The notes: generated from the letters alone by a model not told the origin. Positions 5,363 through 13,861 are shown, numbered from the stretch's first letter. The stretch is DNA of 14,011 nt from Deltaproteobacteria bacterium (GCA_019310865.1 JAFDDL010000036.1:1-14011), one strand, 5' to 3'. Numbers and translations: made by a program.

Positions 5363-7336
5363 GTGGAAAAAAAGAAAATCGAGACCAAGAAAAAACAGAT
5401 CGACATACGGGATGTAACCGCTTGTGAGGCAACCGCCCAAATGCTTAAAAGAGCCAGACGAGATGGGGTGGAGACGGCATTTGACCGTGCAGCGAACATG
5501 AAGGCCTGCCCGATCGGTGCGGATTCGGCTTGTTGCAAGCATTGCTCCATGGGACCCTGCCGTCTCAGTTCAAAGGATCCATACGGAAAGGTCGGTGTTT
5601 GCGGTGCGGATATCGATACGATTCAGGCCCGGAATTTTGCCCGGATGGTGGCAAGCGGCTGTGCGGCACACACGGATCATGGCATGTCCATGCTTGACCT
5701 TTTTCGCGTGGTTGTCAATGGGGAAAACCTGGACTATAAGATAAAAGACACCGTTAAGCTTGAGGCTGTGGCCCGGTCAGTGGGGATTGATATCGCAGGT
5801 AAAAGCGTAAAAGATATTGCAATGGAACTGTATCATGAGCTTGAGCGCACCTATACGCAGGTGGACGGTGAAATTCCGTTTATAAGTCGTGTGCCGGAAA
5901 AAACCCTGGAAACGTGGCGGAAAAATGGTGTGGTACCGCGCGGCGCCATGCGTGAGATCATGGAAATCATGCACCGAACACACATAGGGGTGGATCAGCA
6001 ATGCGACAATATTGTCAAACAATGCACCCGAACCGCCCTGGCTGATGGGTGGGGCGGATCCATGGTGGCCACCGAGATATCGGATATCCTCTTCGGCACG
6101 CCTTCCCCGATCAGTATCGAGGTGAATATGGGGGTGCTCAAGGAGGATCAGATAAACATTATTGTTCACGGCCATGAACCCAACTTGTTTGAGTCCATTC
6201 TTGAGTCCTCAATGGAGCCGACCCTGTTGGAAGCGGCCAAGGCCGCCGGTGCAGCCGGTATCAATCTGGTCGGTATGTGCTGCAGCGGTGCGGAAATGAT
6301 GTCAAGACACGGTATCCCCCATGCCGGCGATTTCATGTCAACCGAGGCGGTGTTGTGTACCGGTGCTGTGGACGTCATGGCCGTAGATGTCCAGTGCATC
6401 AAACAGGGACTGGCCAAGGTGGCCGATTGTTATGGTACGCGTTTGTTTACCACCAACCCGCGATGCCGGATTGAAGGGGTAGAGCATCTTGAATTCGATG
6501 AACACGATCCCAAAGCCTGCACCGATGCCATCGTGATTCGGGCCATTACCCGCTTTAAGAACCGAACAGCCGAAGTGGAAATTCCCCAAATTGTAAACAC
6601 CGGCGTTCATGGGTTTTCCCACGAATACATCAACTATATGCTTGGCGGCACCTTCCGGTCGTCCTACACACCGCTCAACGACAACATCATCAACGGGCGA
6701 ATCCGCGGTGTGGCCGGTGTGGTGGGCTGCACCAACCCCCGGGTCAGACACGACTGGGTTCATGTGGAACTGGTCAAAGAGCTGATCAAGCATGATGTCC
6801 TGGTGCTTCAGACCGGTTGTTCCCAAATCGCACTTGCCAAGGCCAATCTGACCAGTCCCGAAGCTGCCCATTTGGCCGGCCCGGGACTGAAAGAGGTATG
6901 CGAAACCGTGGGCATGCCCCCGGTGCTGGGGCTGGGTTCCTGTGTGGACAATAGCCGCATTCTCATTGCCGCCGCCGAGATGGTCAAGGCAGGGGGGTTG
7001 GGAAGCAGCATTGCCGACTTGCCGGCGGCCGGTGCGGCGCCTGAATGGATGAGCGAGAAAGCGATCTCCATCGGTCATTATTTTGTAGCCTCAGGTGTTT
7101 ACACCGTATTTGGTGTGACCTTTCCCGTTGTTGAAAATACCAAATTTCATAAACTGTTGTTTGACGGATTGGAATCGAAAGGCTTTGGTAAATGGGGATT
7201 TTCACCAGACCCTTACGAAATGGCCAAGTTGATGATCGACCACATAGACCGAAAACGTAAAGAGCTAGGGATCGATAAGGCCAGAGAGCGAATATTGATG
7301 GATATGTCGGATCGCCGTGCCCTGGATGTTGCCTGA
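5363..7336 (+). CDS. cooS: Anaerobic carbon monoxide dehydrogenase, catalytic subunit
   Basis: The 657-residue enzyme oxidises CO to CO2 (or the reverse) at a Ni-Fe-S C-cluster. C49, C57, C58, C61, C66 and C80 have exactly the spacing of the D- and B-cluster cysteines of Carboxydothermus CODH-II. C-cluster ligands are all present: H271 (VHGHEP), C306/C307 (GMCCSGAE), C345, C456 (VGCTNP), C486 (TGCSQIA) and C527 (GSCVDN). The catalytic lysine region SEKAISIG (K566) and the AHTDHG histidines (about 102-107) are also visible. The 41 residues between C486 and C527 are fewer than in CODH-II, a loop deletion rather than a defect. Nothing suggests secretion. No CooF ferredoxin, CooC ATPase or acetyl-CoA synthase subunit gene is adjacent, so the electron partner is unknown. 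Upstream are the MITE-like hairpin and the Mrp gene; read-through from the 3569 promoter is possible. Confidence 0.96.
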   Translation: MEKKKIETKKKQIDIRDVTACEATAQMLKRARRDGVETAFDRAANMKACPIGADSACCKHCSMGPCRLSSKDPYGKVGVCGADIDTIQARNFARMVASGCAAHTDHGMSMLDLFRVVVNGENLDYKIKDTVKLEAVARSVGIDIAGKSVKDIAMELYHELERTYTQVDGEIPFISRVPEKTLETWRKNGVVPRGAMREIMEIMHRTHIGVDQQCDNIVKQCTRTALADGWGGSMVATEISDILFGTPSPISIEVNMGVLKEDQINIIVHGHEPNLFESILESSMEPTLLEAAKAAGAAGINLVGMCCSGAEMMSRHGIPHAGDFMSTEAVLCTGAVDVMAVDVQCIKQGLAKVADCYGTRLFTTNPRCRIEGVEHLEFDEHDPKACTDAIVIRAITRFKNRTAEVEIPQIVNTGVHGFSHEYINYMLGGTFRSSYTPLNDNIINGRIRGVAGVVGCTNPRVRHDWVHVELVKELIKHDVLVLQTGCSQIALAKANLTSPEAAHLAGPGLKEVCETVGMPPVLGLGSCVDNSRILIAAAEMVKAGGLGSSIADLPAAGAAPEWMSEKAISIGHYFVASGVYTVFGVTFPVVENTKFHKLLFDGLESKGFGKWGFSPDPYEMAKLMIDHIDRKRKELGIDKARERILMDMSDRRALDVA

Positions 7337-7350
7337 ATCATAAGTTGTTC

Positions 7351-7377
7351 GCTGAGAATGTTGGTCCTTCTCTCAGC
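7351..7377 (+). terminator. Stem-loop after cooS, possible terminator
   Basis: GCTGAGA (7351-7357) and TCTCAGC (7371-7377) form a perfect 7-bp stem with a 13-base loop, starting 15 bases after the cooS stop. No T-tract follows, so it is not a classic intrinsic terminator; it could be a factor-dependent end or an mRNA-stabilising stem. Confidence 0.35.
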
Positions 7378-7454
7378 TCCGGCTTCGGCACTGCTGCTCA
7401 GGTGGCAGGGCCGGGGTCGGAAAAATAGGGTATGATTATGTGACTAAGATATAC

Positions 7455-7463
7455 GGAGGTGAT
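7455..7463 (+). promoter_or_regulatory. Perfect Shine-Dalgarno fixing the radical SAM start
   Basis: GGAGGTGAT is a full anti-Shine-Dalgarno complement; its GGAGG core ends seven bases before ATG 7467. A GTG at 7440 in the same frame lies upstream of the site and is rejected. Confidence 0.8.
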
Positions 7464-7466
7464 GTT

Positions 7467-8408
7467 ATGAATGTTTTTGGACCGGTCCCCTCTAGAAGAT
7501 TGGGACAGAGCCTGGGTATCAATAATATCCCACCCAAAACATGCTCCTATGCATGCATCTATTGCCAGCTGGGGCACACCAAAAAGATGAAAACAGCACT
7601 CAGTGAGTTTCACAACCCGCTGGAATTGCATGAGACAGTAAAGGACAGCACACGAGAAATTATTGGAAAAGGTGGTCATGTCGATTATCTGACCTTTGTT
7701 GCTGACGGCGAACCGACGCTGGATGCGAATCTTGGCCAGGAACTAGAATTGTTGAAAAGCCTTGGACTAAAGACTGCGGTAATTTCAAACAGTTCATTGA
7801 TCTGGCGAGAGGATGTCAGAAAAAACTTGATGAACGCCGATTGGGTTTCCTTGAAGGTGGATGCGATGCAGCATAAAATCTGGAAAACCGTTAACAGGCC
7901 CCATGGGAAACTGGATTTAGACGCAATCGTAGACGGAATGATTAAATTTTCCAAAGTGTTTCGCGGCGAACTTGTTACAGAAACGATGCTGATAAATGGA
8001 GTGAACGACGCAGAAGAATCCGTATCTGGTATTGCGAATCTCATAAATCGACTACAACCCAAAACAGCCTATCTGTCAGTTCCAACCCGCCCCCCGGCAG
8101 AGAAATGGGTCCAACCCCCGACAGAAGATGCACTCAACCGGGCGTTTCAGATTATTCACGAAAGGCATCCACAAGTGGAATATTTGGTGGGCTACGAAGG
8201 CAATGCGTTTGCTCATACCGGAAACGTTGCCCAGGACCTGTTGAGTATCACGGCGGTCCACCCCATGAGGAAAGATGCCGTAAATCAATTTCTGGTAGAT
8301 GCCGGTTCCGAATGGGAGGACGTCAACATGCTGATTCGGGAAGGTCTACTAAGAGAAACGGAATATAAAGGGCACAAGTTTTATACACGAAAAATACATA
8401 GAGGATAG
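7467..8408 (+). CDS. Radical SAM protein with C-terminal winged-helix-like domain
   Basis: This 313-residue protein starts with FGPVPSRRLGQSLGINNIPPKTC and carries the radical SAM cluster motif C26-x3-C30-x2-C33 (CSYACIYC). ADGEPTLD (79-86) is the family's SAM-binding GEP motif. The opening is that of a COG0731-related group common in anaerobes, usually annotated only as radical SAM protein. The substrate is unknown, and the TYW1 (wybutosine) label sometimes given to relatives should not be applied. From about residue 262 the chain changes to a small domain with NQFLVDAGSEWEDVNMLIREGLL, resembling a winged helix that could bind nucleic acid or protein. It starts 130 bases after cooS and is followed after 50 bases by the transporter gene, probably in one transcript. 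A role in CODH or metal-cofactor maturation is possible by context only. Confidence 0.85.
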   Translation: MNVFGPVPSRRLGQSLGINNIPPKTCSYACIYCQLGHTKKMKTALSEFHNPLELHETVKDSTREIIGKGGHVDYLTFVADGEPTLDANLGQELELLKSLGLKTAVISNSSLIWREDVRKNLMNADWVSLKVDAMQHKIWKTVNRPHGKLDLDAIVDGMIKFSKVFRGELVTETMLINGVNDAEESVSGIANLINRLQPKTAYLSVPTRPPAEKWVQPPTEDALNRAFQIIHERHPQVEYLVGYEGNAFAHTGNVAQDLLSITAVHPMRKDAVNQFLVDAGSEWEDVNMLIREGLLRETEYKGHKFYTRKIHRG

Positions 8409-8458
8409 CGCAGATGATTACGTTTGATTCCAATGATGCCCAAAAGGGCTGACAACAG

Positions 8459-9715
8459 ATGAAAAAATATGAAAACGCCGTTAAAAGGCCAATGAATTTT
8501 AGCGAGGAAACAAATAAGGTCCGGAAAATTGCTCTTTTGGCCTTTTTATTAAATGTTGGTATCGTCTCACTCAAAGTGGTCTTGGCGGATTCTTCCGGAA
8601 GTCTTTCCATCACTGCCAGTGCGGTGGATTCGGCAACGGACGCAATCGCATCTCTGGTTGTTTTCGGTGGCCTGTTGATATCGTCCCGAAAAAGTAGCCA
8701 TTTCCCATATGGGTTATATAAAATTGAAAACATCCTTTCTGTGTTAATTGCGTTCTTTATTTTTTTTGCCGGGTATGAAATTATTCGAAAAGTAATGACA
8801 CCGGGAAACGAACGATTAGTCATCACTCCGATAATTATTGGTTGCTTCTTAGTCAGTGTGGTGGCTGCATTTCTTTTCGGTCAATATGCGATCCGAACAG
8901 GAAAGCGGACCAACTCACCTACACTTATGGCCGAAGGGCGACACCGACAAGTGGATGTGCTGTCATCTGTTGTGGTGTTAATTGCTATCATTCTAGATTA
9001 TTTCGGGGTCCACTCAGGGATTTTCAAGCTGAATGTCGACTATATCGCAGCGGGTTTTGTTGTTATTTTTATTGTTTATGCAGGCTGGGAGCTTCTTTCA
9101 GACGGCATGCGTGTATTGCTGGATGCTTCACTGGACCGTGAAACGTTAGACCGTGTTCGTAATATTATTGATGCGGAGCCAATGGTTACCCGGATCAACA
9201 CGTTAATCGGCCGGAATGCCGGACGGTTTCGTTTTTTGGAGACCGATATTGTCATTCGAACGGGAGACTTGGAAAAAGCCAATAAAATCAGATGGCGCAT
9301 CGAGAGTGAAATCTATAAAACACTGCCGCATATTGAACGCGTCGTTGTTCGTACCATCCCTCATCCTCGTGAACACTGCATTATAGCCGTTCCTTTGAAC
9401 GATACAGCCGGGAATTTAAGTACCCATTTTGGTGAAGCACCCTATTTTTCGATCATAAATTTGCATCTTTCCGATGGCATTATCACCCAGCGGACGTTGC
9501 TCGATAACCCTCACACCCAAATACCAAAAGCCAAAGGCATCCGTGTCGCGGAATGGCTGGTTGAGCAGAAGATCGATGTCATAGCCGTAGCCGAGGATTT
9601 AAAAAAGAAAGGGCCTGCATATGTGTTTGCGGACGCGGGTGTGGATATAGAGCTTGTACAGGAGAAGAGCTTGGATGCGGTAATCGAAACCCTTAAGCAA
9701 AAGATCACAATTTGA
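8459..9715 (+). CDS. Cation diffusion facilitator transporter fused to a NifX-like domain
   Basis: The 418-residue inner-membrane protein has two parts. Residues 1-305 are a CDF/ZnT-type divalent-metal:proton antiporter: hydrophobic segments at about 23-43, 62-75, 91-108, 121-143, 167-185 and 193-212, transport-site residues D57 and D61 (VDSATDAIAS) and H162/D166 (RHRQVDVLSS), the HFPYGLYKIENI loop (81-92), and a cytoplasmic domain (about 215-303) ending HIERVVVRTIPHP. The first site has D-x3-D as in YiiP. Residues 306-418 are a NifX/NifB-type domain beginning IIAVPLNDTAGNLSTHFGEAPYF, related to the free-standing protein at 3614. The substrate may be Fe, Zn, Co, Ni or Mn. The fused domain, on the cytoplasmic side, could sense or buffer metal or clusters (inference). 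The ATG follows AAGGG by ten bases; M12 (8492) is a weaker alternative. Confidence 0.88.
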   Translation: MKKYENAVKRPMNFSEETNKVRKIALLAFLLNVGIVSLKVVLADSSGSLSITASAVDSATDAIASLVVFGGLLISSRKSSHFPYGLYKIENILSVLIAFFIFFAGYEIIRKVMTPGNERLVITPIIIGCFLVSVVAAFLFGQYAIRTGKRTNSPTLMAEGRHRQVDVLSSVVVLIAIILDYFGVHSGIFKLNVDYIAAGFVVIFIVYAGWELLSDGMRVLLDASLDRETLDRVRNIIDAEPMVTRINTLIGRNAGRFRFLETDIVIRTGDLEKANKIRWRIESEIYKTLPHIERVVVRTIPHPREHCIIAVPLNDTAGNLSTHFGEAPYFSIINLHLSDGIITQRTLLDNPHTQIPKAKGIRVAEWLVEQKIDVIAVAEDLKKKGPAYVFADAGVDIELVQEKSLDAVIETLKQKITI

Positions 9716-9744
9716 TTTTTCGCATAGCATTTTTCCAACGAAGA

Positions 9745-9769
9745 TTTTTCGGGGCTTACTTCCGAAAAA
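9745..9769 (+). terminator. Inverted repeat after the transporter gene, possible terminator
   Basis: TTTTTCGG (9745-9752) and CCGAAAAA (9762-9769) pair perfectly around a 9-base loop, 30 bases after the stop at 9715. No T-run follows the stem on the plus strand, so terminator function is uncertain. Confidence 0.3.
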
Positions 9770-9773
9770 GTAA

Positions 9774-9884
9774 CCGTTTAAATCATACCATTTTGCTGAA
9801 CTTGTAAAAGAAGCGTTGCTACGAAGAGAAGCGCTTAAAGCAAAAGTCCTGGCAGCCTATAAGGAAAATTGTCGGCGGTTTTAG
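9774..9884 (+). pseudogene. Short coding-like remnant without a start
   Basis: Between the TAA at 9771-9773 and the TAG at 9882-9884 one frame encodes 36 residues of strongly protein-like sequence, HFAELVKEALLRREALKAKV followed by LAAYKENCRRF: an amphipathic, helix-forming C-terminus. No ATG or GTG with a ribosome-binding site precedes it. The neighbouring frame just upstream (EDFSGLTSEKVTV, stopping at about 9780) could be the other side of a frameshift. It may be the decayed end of a small cytoplasmic protein. The family is not recognised, and chance cannot be excluded. Confidence 0.3.
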
Positions 9885-10095
9885 ATCATAAAGCACCGCA
9901 GCACCAAATAGAGAAAATTCAATCTTCTTTAGAAAAATTCCAAATTGAAGGATCCCACCAGTGAAACTATCCAGCATAGCCGTTCTGTTGGCCACATATT
10001 TCACCCCTTTTTTAATCGATAAGACTCCGGAATGACGGATATAAGAATATAAAATATAAGGCGCTGATATTGCCAAATTAAATTCTCAAAACAAT

Positions 10096-10111
10096 TGGCA
10101 CATTTTATGCG
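10096..10111 (+). promoter_or_regulatory. Possible sigma-54 promoter for the histidine kinase
   Basis: TGGCACATTTTATGCG has a perfect -24 element TGGCAC and GC exactly ten bases after GG, but the -12 box is ATGCG instead of TTGCW. A transcript would start near 10122 and carry a leader of about 175 bases. The match is weaker than that at 3569. Confidence 0.3.
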
Positions 10112-10296
10112 TATGTCCTTATATTGACTACTTGAGGAATAATTACATCAAATGCCATTCCAAAGGTGATTTGTGGCGGATATCAAAAGGATCTACTGGT
10201 GGCATGATAGCAGATTCTGGGGAAAAACGTGCAAAAAATGAAACATGACACTCAATTTAAGCAGGATCCAAGAGGGGTCTGAAGAGCCGGAAACCG

Positions 10297-13200
10297 ATGA
10301 AGCTATTGGAATCAACAAGACCCGATGAGAAAACGCTAAAGTTACTTCGGTGGAAAAGACTCTGGCTACCCACAGCTGGTGTGTTGCTCCTGCTATTTAT
10401 TTTGGTTTGCTTGAGTGATATTCTGGATCTTCCTCATCTTTTGTTAAATGCACCTCGAACACCAGTTAATTGGCAAGAGTTGCTTATTGAAATCCTAATC
10501 ATTCTTGTTGGCGGTCTCTTCGTGATGGTAAGGCTGAAAAGCGATGTGGGTGACCTGAATCGCTCAATGGCGGCTTTGCAGGAAAGCAGACAAAAGTTAG
10601 AACACCTTAACCTCGTTCTGAATACCATACGGAAAGTCAACGAACTTGTCACGAGAGAAAAAGACCGTGGGCGTTTGATTCAAAAGGCCTGTGAAATCCT
10701 GATTAAAAACCGTGGCTACCACAACGCCTGGATAATTTTATTAGATGCATCAGGGGGGCTGTTGGTTTGGGCTCAAGCGGGTCTGGATCAAGATTTCGCA
10801 CCCTTACTTGATCAACTTAAAAACGGGAAGTTAACCCATTGCGGAAACATTGCTCTCAAGCAACAGGACGTCGTTGTGAGAAAAGACCCTGTTAGTGAAT
10901 GCAAAGACTGCCCCCTGGCGACGAAATATGCCGGCCGGGGAGGCATGACGGTCAAGGTGGCGCACGCTGGAAATGTTTACGGCTTGTTGTCTGTGTCGAT
11001 GGCCAAGGATCTGACTGTAGATCGGGAAGAACAGGCCTTATTTAAAGAGGTTGCGCATGATATTGCCTTTGGTTTGCATGGCATTGAACTAGAATCAGAG
11101 CAAAAAAAAATGTCTGCGGCGCTTCGGGAAAGTGAAGAGACCTTTAGAAAGATCAGTGCTTCAGCCAACGACGGCATTATCATGATGAACAATGCGGGTA
11201 ACATTTCCTTTTGGAATCAAGCGGCGGAAAGAATCTTCGGGTATTCGGATCAGGAGGCTTTGGGAAAGGCGCTACATGTTTTTCTTGCACCGAAACGGTA
11301 TCTCGCAGCCTACAAGAAGGGATTTGACCAGTTTAAAACATCGGGTAGGGGGGATGTTATCGGTAACACAATGGAATTGTCGGCAATTCGGAAGAACGGT
11401 GAAGAATTTCCCATGGAACTATCTGTTTCTACGCTGAGCTTGAAAGGAAAATGGCATGCTGCGGGTATTTTAAGGGATATAAGCCACCGGAAACTGGCAG
11501 AAAAGAAATTAATTGACGCCAAGGAAGCAGCTGAAGCGGCGACCCGCGCGAAAAGCGAGTTTCTGGCCAACATGAGCCATGAAATCCGAACGCCCATGAA
11601 TGGTGTCATCGCCGCCGCAGACCTTGCCTTGGGTGAGACGCTCTCCCCTAAGGCAAAACGGTACCTTAATACAATACACGATTCTGCATATTCCCTGCTG
11701 GGTGTTATAAACGATATCCTGGACTTCTCAAAAATTGAAGCCGGTAAATTCAATTTGGAAATGCGTGTATTTCACGTAGATGAAGTGCTTGAGCAAGTGG
11801 CTGACATGTTTAATCAACAGGCGGCCAATAAGGGTATCGAACTTATTGTGGATATTGACACTGAAATACCCGGAACGCTGATTGGCGATCCGCTCCGGCT
11901 GCAGCAGATTCTCAAGAACCTGGTCGACAATGCGGTCAAATTTACTGAAAGAGCCGGTGCTATTCTTGTCGTGGTAAAAAAGCTGACTGTTTCATCAAAA
12001 GAAGTGTCGCTATCGTTTTCCGTGAAAGATTTCGGCATCGGTATCAGTCCGGAATATGTCGCCAGGTTATTTGATCCGTTCACCCAGGAGGACACATCTT
12101 CCACACGAAAATACCAAGGAACCGGACTTGGACTTGTCATTTGTAAAAAGCTCGTGGGGCTGATGAACGGCCGCATATGGGCTGAGAGTGTTTTGGGAAA
12201 GGGCAGTACTTTTACTTTCACCGCCGGTTTTAAATGCAACCCGGCTACGCACAATCGTGTATTTACACTCCCGTCAGATATTCAAAGGTTGCGGGTACTG
12301 GTTGTTGATGACTGTGATGAAAATAAACTTGCCGTGAAAAAGATGCTGAGATCGTTTGGATTTCAAGTGGAGGTGGCTTCATCCGGCTATGATGCCCTGA
12401 ATAAACTGAAGAAACATCAAGCAAATGAGGTGCCTTTCGACCTGGTTATGATGGATTGGTTGATGTCGGGGATGGACGGAATTGAGACTTCCAGGCGGGT
12501 TCGAACGGATCTGATAACGCCACCGCCCATTATCCTGATGACTGCATTTGGAAAAGAAACGGAAAAAATGGATGCACAGGAGGCAGGAATCAGCGGTTTC
12601 CTCAACAAACCCATATTTCCGTCGACGCTTTTTAATGCAATTCTGGACACATTTGGCAAGCAACATCCGAAAAGATCCAACGAGAAGGGATCCATCACGA
12701 CTCGTGCATCCATCTACAAAAAACACCTTAACGGTTGTCGTATACTTGTGGTTGAAGACAATCCCATTAACCAGGAAATCGCTGTGGCGGTCCTGGAGGA
12801 TGCCGGAATGTTCGTTCAGATTGCCGGAAATGGAAAAGAGGCGGTCAAGGCGGTTCAAAGGGCTGGATTTGATGCGGTGCTCATGGATATCCAAATGCCG
12901 GAAATGGATGGCTATGCTGCGACTCGGGAAATTCGCAACTTGAACTCCGATGTCAAGAATATCCCCATCATTGCCATGACGGCTCACGCCATGAAGGGCG
13001 ACGAGGAAAAATGTCTGGCATCCGGCATGGATGGTTATGTTCCCAAGCCGATCATCCAAGACCGGCTGCTTGGTACACTCTGGCGATTTGTACGCGCCGG
13101 CAAGGGACAAAATCGAAATACGGAAAAATTACAATCAATCGAGAACGAGCCGGAAAAAGACCTGGGGCCACTGCCAAACGTGATACCGGGAATTCATATA

Positions 13201-13785
13201 CAAGGCGCGTTGGAAGCGTTGAAGATCGGCCCAGATGACTTTTTACGCGTGCTGACGAAATTTCTCGGAAACAACAGGGACACCATTGCAAAGATAAGGA
13301 AAGCATACGGCAGAGAGGACCTGGAAAAATTTGAATTTCTGGCTCACACATTAAAGGGCAGTGCCGGAAACATCGGTGCAAAAGCCCTATATGAAGCCGC
13401 TCAAACCCTTGAATCGGAGATTAACGAGTCTCCTCCCGCCACTTCGACAAATGACCGGATCGCTTATGTGGAATCCAAGTTAAATGAAGTGATGCATTCG
13501 ATTGAGACTTTGGCCAACCGGAACAAGAGGGATGTTTCAGAAAAACCGCCGGCTCCGATGGACATGGAAAAGGCCATCCACAGGCTACACCAGCTCGATC
13601 TTTCGCTTGAGATGGCCAATCCTGTGACCATTCAGGAAAAGATGGATAATCTCGGAGGCTACCTCAGTGAGGCGCTGATTGGTAAACTCCGGTGTGAAAT
13701 CAACAACTACGACTATGATCATGCAAAGAGCTCGCTGAAAGAAATTGAACAACAATTAACGGGTGAATCGGCACATGCCCGATAA
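10297..13785 (+). CDS. Membrane hybrid histidine kinase: GAF-PAS-HisKA-HATPase-REC-REC-HPt
   Basis: This 1162-residue sensor is a complete multistep phosphorelay on one chain. Two membrane helices (about 23-43 and 62-80) flank a periplasmic loop of only about 18 residues, so sensing is probably cytoplasmic. A coiled coil (about 82-110) leads to a GAF domain (about 105-265) and a PAS domain (about 275-400). HisKA has SHEIRTP with phospho-acceptor H428. The ATPase has the N-box NLVDNAVKF (N545), KDFGIGIS and YQGTGLGL (606-613). Receiver 1 (665-785) has D671/D672, D720, T749 and K771; receiver 2 (815-930) has E820/D821, D864, T895 and K917. The HPt domain carries H1017 in AHTLKGSAG. All catalytic residues are intact. 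There is no DNA-binding output, so phosphate must pass to a separate regulator not encoded here. The GAF domain has C182, C202 and C205 in HCG...CKDCP, possibly metal- or redox-binding. The ATG has only a weak ribosome-binding site. Confidence 0.93.
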   Translation: MKLLESTRPDEKTLKLLRWKRLWLPTAGVLLLLFILVCLSDILDLPHLLLNAPRTPVNWQELLIEILIILVGGLFVMVRLKSDVGDLNRSMAALQESRQKLEHLNLVLNTIRKVNELVTREKDRGRLIQKACEILIKNRGYHNAWIILLDASGGLLVWAQAGLDQDFAPLLDQLKNGKLTHCGNIALKQQDVVVRKDPVSECKDCPLATKYAGRGGMTVKVAHAGNVYGLLSVSMAKDLTVDREEQALFKEVAHDIAFGLHGIELESEQKKMSAALRESEETFRKISASANDGIIMMNNAGNISFWNQAAERIFGYSDQEALGKALHVFLAPKRYLAAYKKGFDQFKTSGRGDVIGNTMELSAIRKNGEEFPMELSVSTLSLKGKWHAAGILRDISHRKLAEKKLIDAKEAAEAATRAKSEFLANMSHEIRTPMNGVIAAADLALGETLSPKAKRYLNTIHDSAYSLLGVINDILDFSKIEAGKFNLEMRVFHVDEVLEQVADMFNQQAANKGIELIVDIDTEIPGTLIGDPLRLQQILKNLVDNAVKFTERAGAILVVVKKLTVSSKEVSLSFSVKDFGIGISPEYVARLFDPFTQEDTSSTRKYQGTGLGLVICKKLVGLMNGRIWAESVLGKGSTFTFTAGFKCNPATHNRVFTLPSDIQRLRVLVVDDCDENKLAVKKMLRSFGFQVEVASSGYDALNKLKKHQANEVPFDLVMMDWLMSGMDGIETSRRVRTDLITPPPIILMTAFGKETEKMDAQEAGISGFLNKPIFPSTLFNAILDTFGKQHPKRSNEKGSITTRASIYKKHLNGCRILVVEDNPINQEIAVAVLEDAGMFVQIAGNGKEAVKAVQRAGFDAVLMDIQMPEMDGYAATREIRNLNSDVKNIPIIAMTAHAMKGDEEKCLASGMDGYVPKPIIQDRLLGTLWRFVRAGKGQNRNTEKLQSIENEPEKDLGPLPNVIPGIHIQGALEALKIGPDDFLRVLTKFLGNNRDTIAKIRKAYGREDLEKFEFLAHTLKGSAGNIGAKALYEAAQTLESEINESPPATSTNDRIAYVESKLNEVMHSIETLANRNKRDVSEKPPAPMDMEKAIHRLHQLDLSLEMANPVTIQEKMDNLGGYLSEALIGKLRCEINNYDYDHAKSSLKEIEQQLTGESAHAR

Positions 13786-13846
13786 TTGAAGAGTTGAACA
13801 CAACAGAGAGAAATGCCTGGTAAACTATCATTGTTAGCTTAATCGT

Positions 13847-13861
13847 GGTATTGAGAATACC
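13847..13861. other. Small hairpin between kinase and stress-protein genes
   Basis: GGTATT and AATACC pair perfectly around a GAG loop. A run of A rather than T follows on the plus strand, so it is not a good intrinsic terminator for the kinase gene; it may be a weak stem or an operator. Confidence 0.3.

Larger units (their letters stand above)
9716..10296. other. Long intergenic region before the histidine kinase
   Basis: This 581-base gap holds an 8-bp stem near the transporter stop, a short coding-like remnant, and a possible sigma-54 site at 10096-10111. A minus-strand frame at 9819-10076 begins with TTG, has no ribosome-binding site and resembles no known protein, so it is not called. 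The stretch from about 9885 to 10090 is A+T-rich with short inverted repeats and nothing recognised. Confidence 0.6.

Noticed and set aside
6338..7078. 246-codon minus-strand frame inside cooS
   Set aside because: It is antisense to conserved C-cluster sequence and has no recognisable domain.
9819..10076. 85-codon minus-strand frame in the gap before the kinase
   Set aside because: It begins with TTG, has no Shine-Dalgarno and looks like random A+T-rich translation.
10099..10112. 14-base identity (CACATTTTATGCGT) with 5159-5172 inside the MITE-like element, suggesting a second decayed copy
   Set aside because: Similarity stops at both ends of the 14 bases, no terminal repeats are present, and an A+T-rich match of this length can occur by chance in 14 kb.
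10197..10212. Another GG-N10-GC arrangement (TGGTGGCATGATAGCA) as a sigma-54 promoter
   Set aside because: Apart from GG and GC it matches the consensus poorly at both boxes; bare GG-N10-GC is expected often by chance.
12379..13110. 243-codon minus-strand frame inside the histidine kinase
   Set aside because: It lies entirely antisense to intact receiver domains and resembles nothing; it is a shadow of coding bias.
13847..13861. Hairpin after the kinase as an intrinsic terminator
   Set aside because: Only six pairs, A+T-rich, and followed by A residues instead of T.
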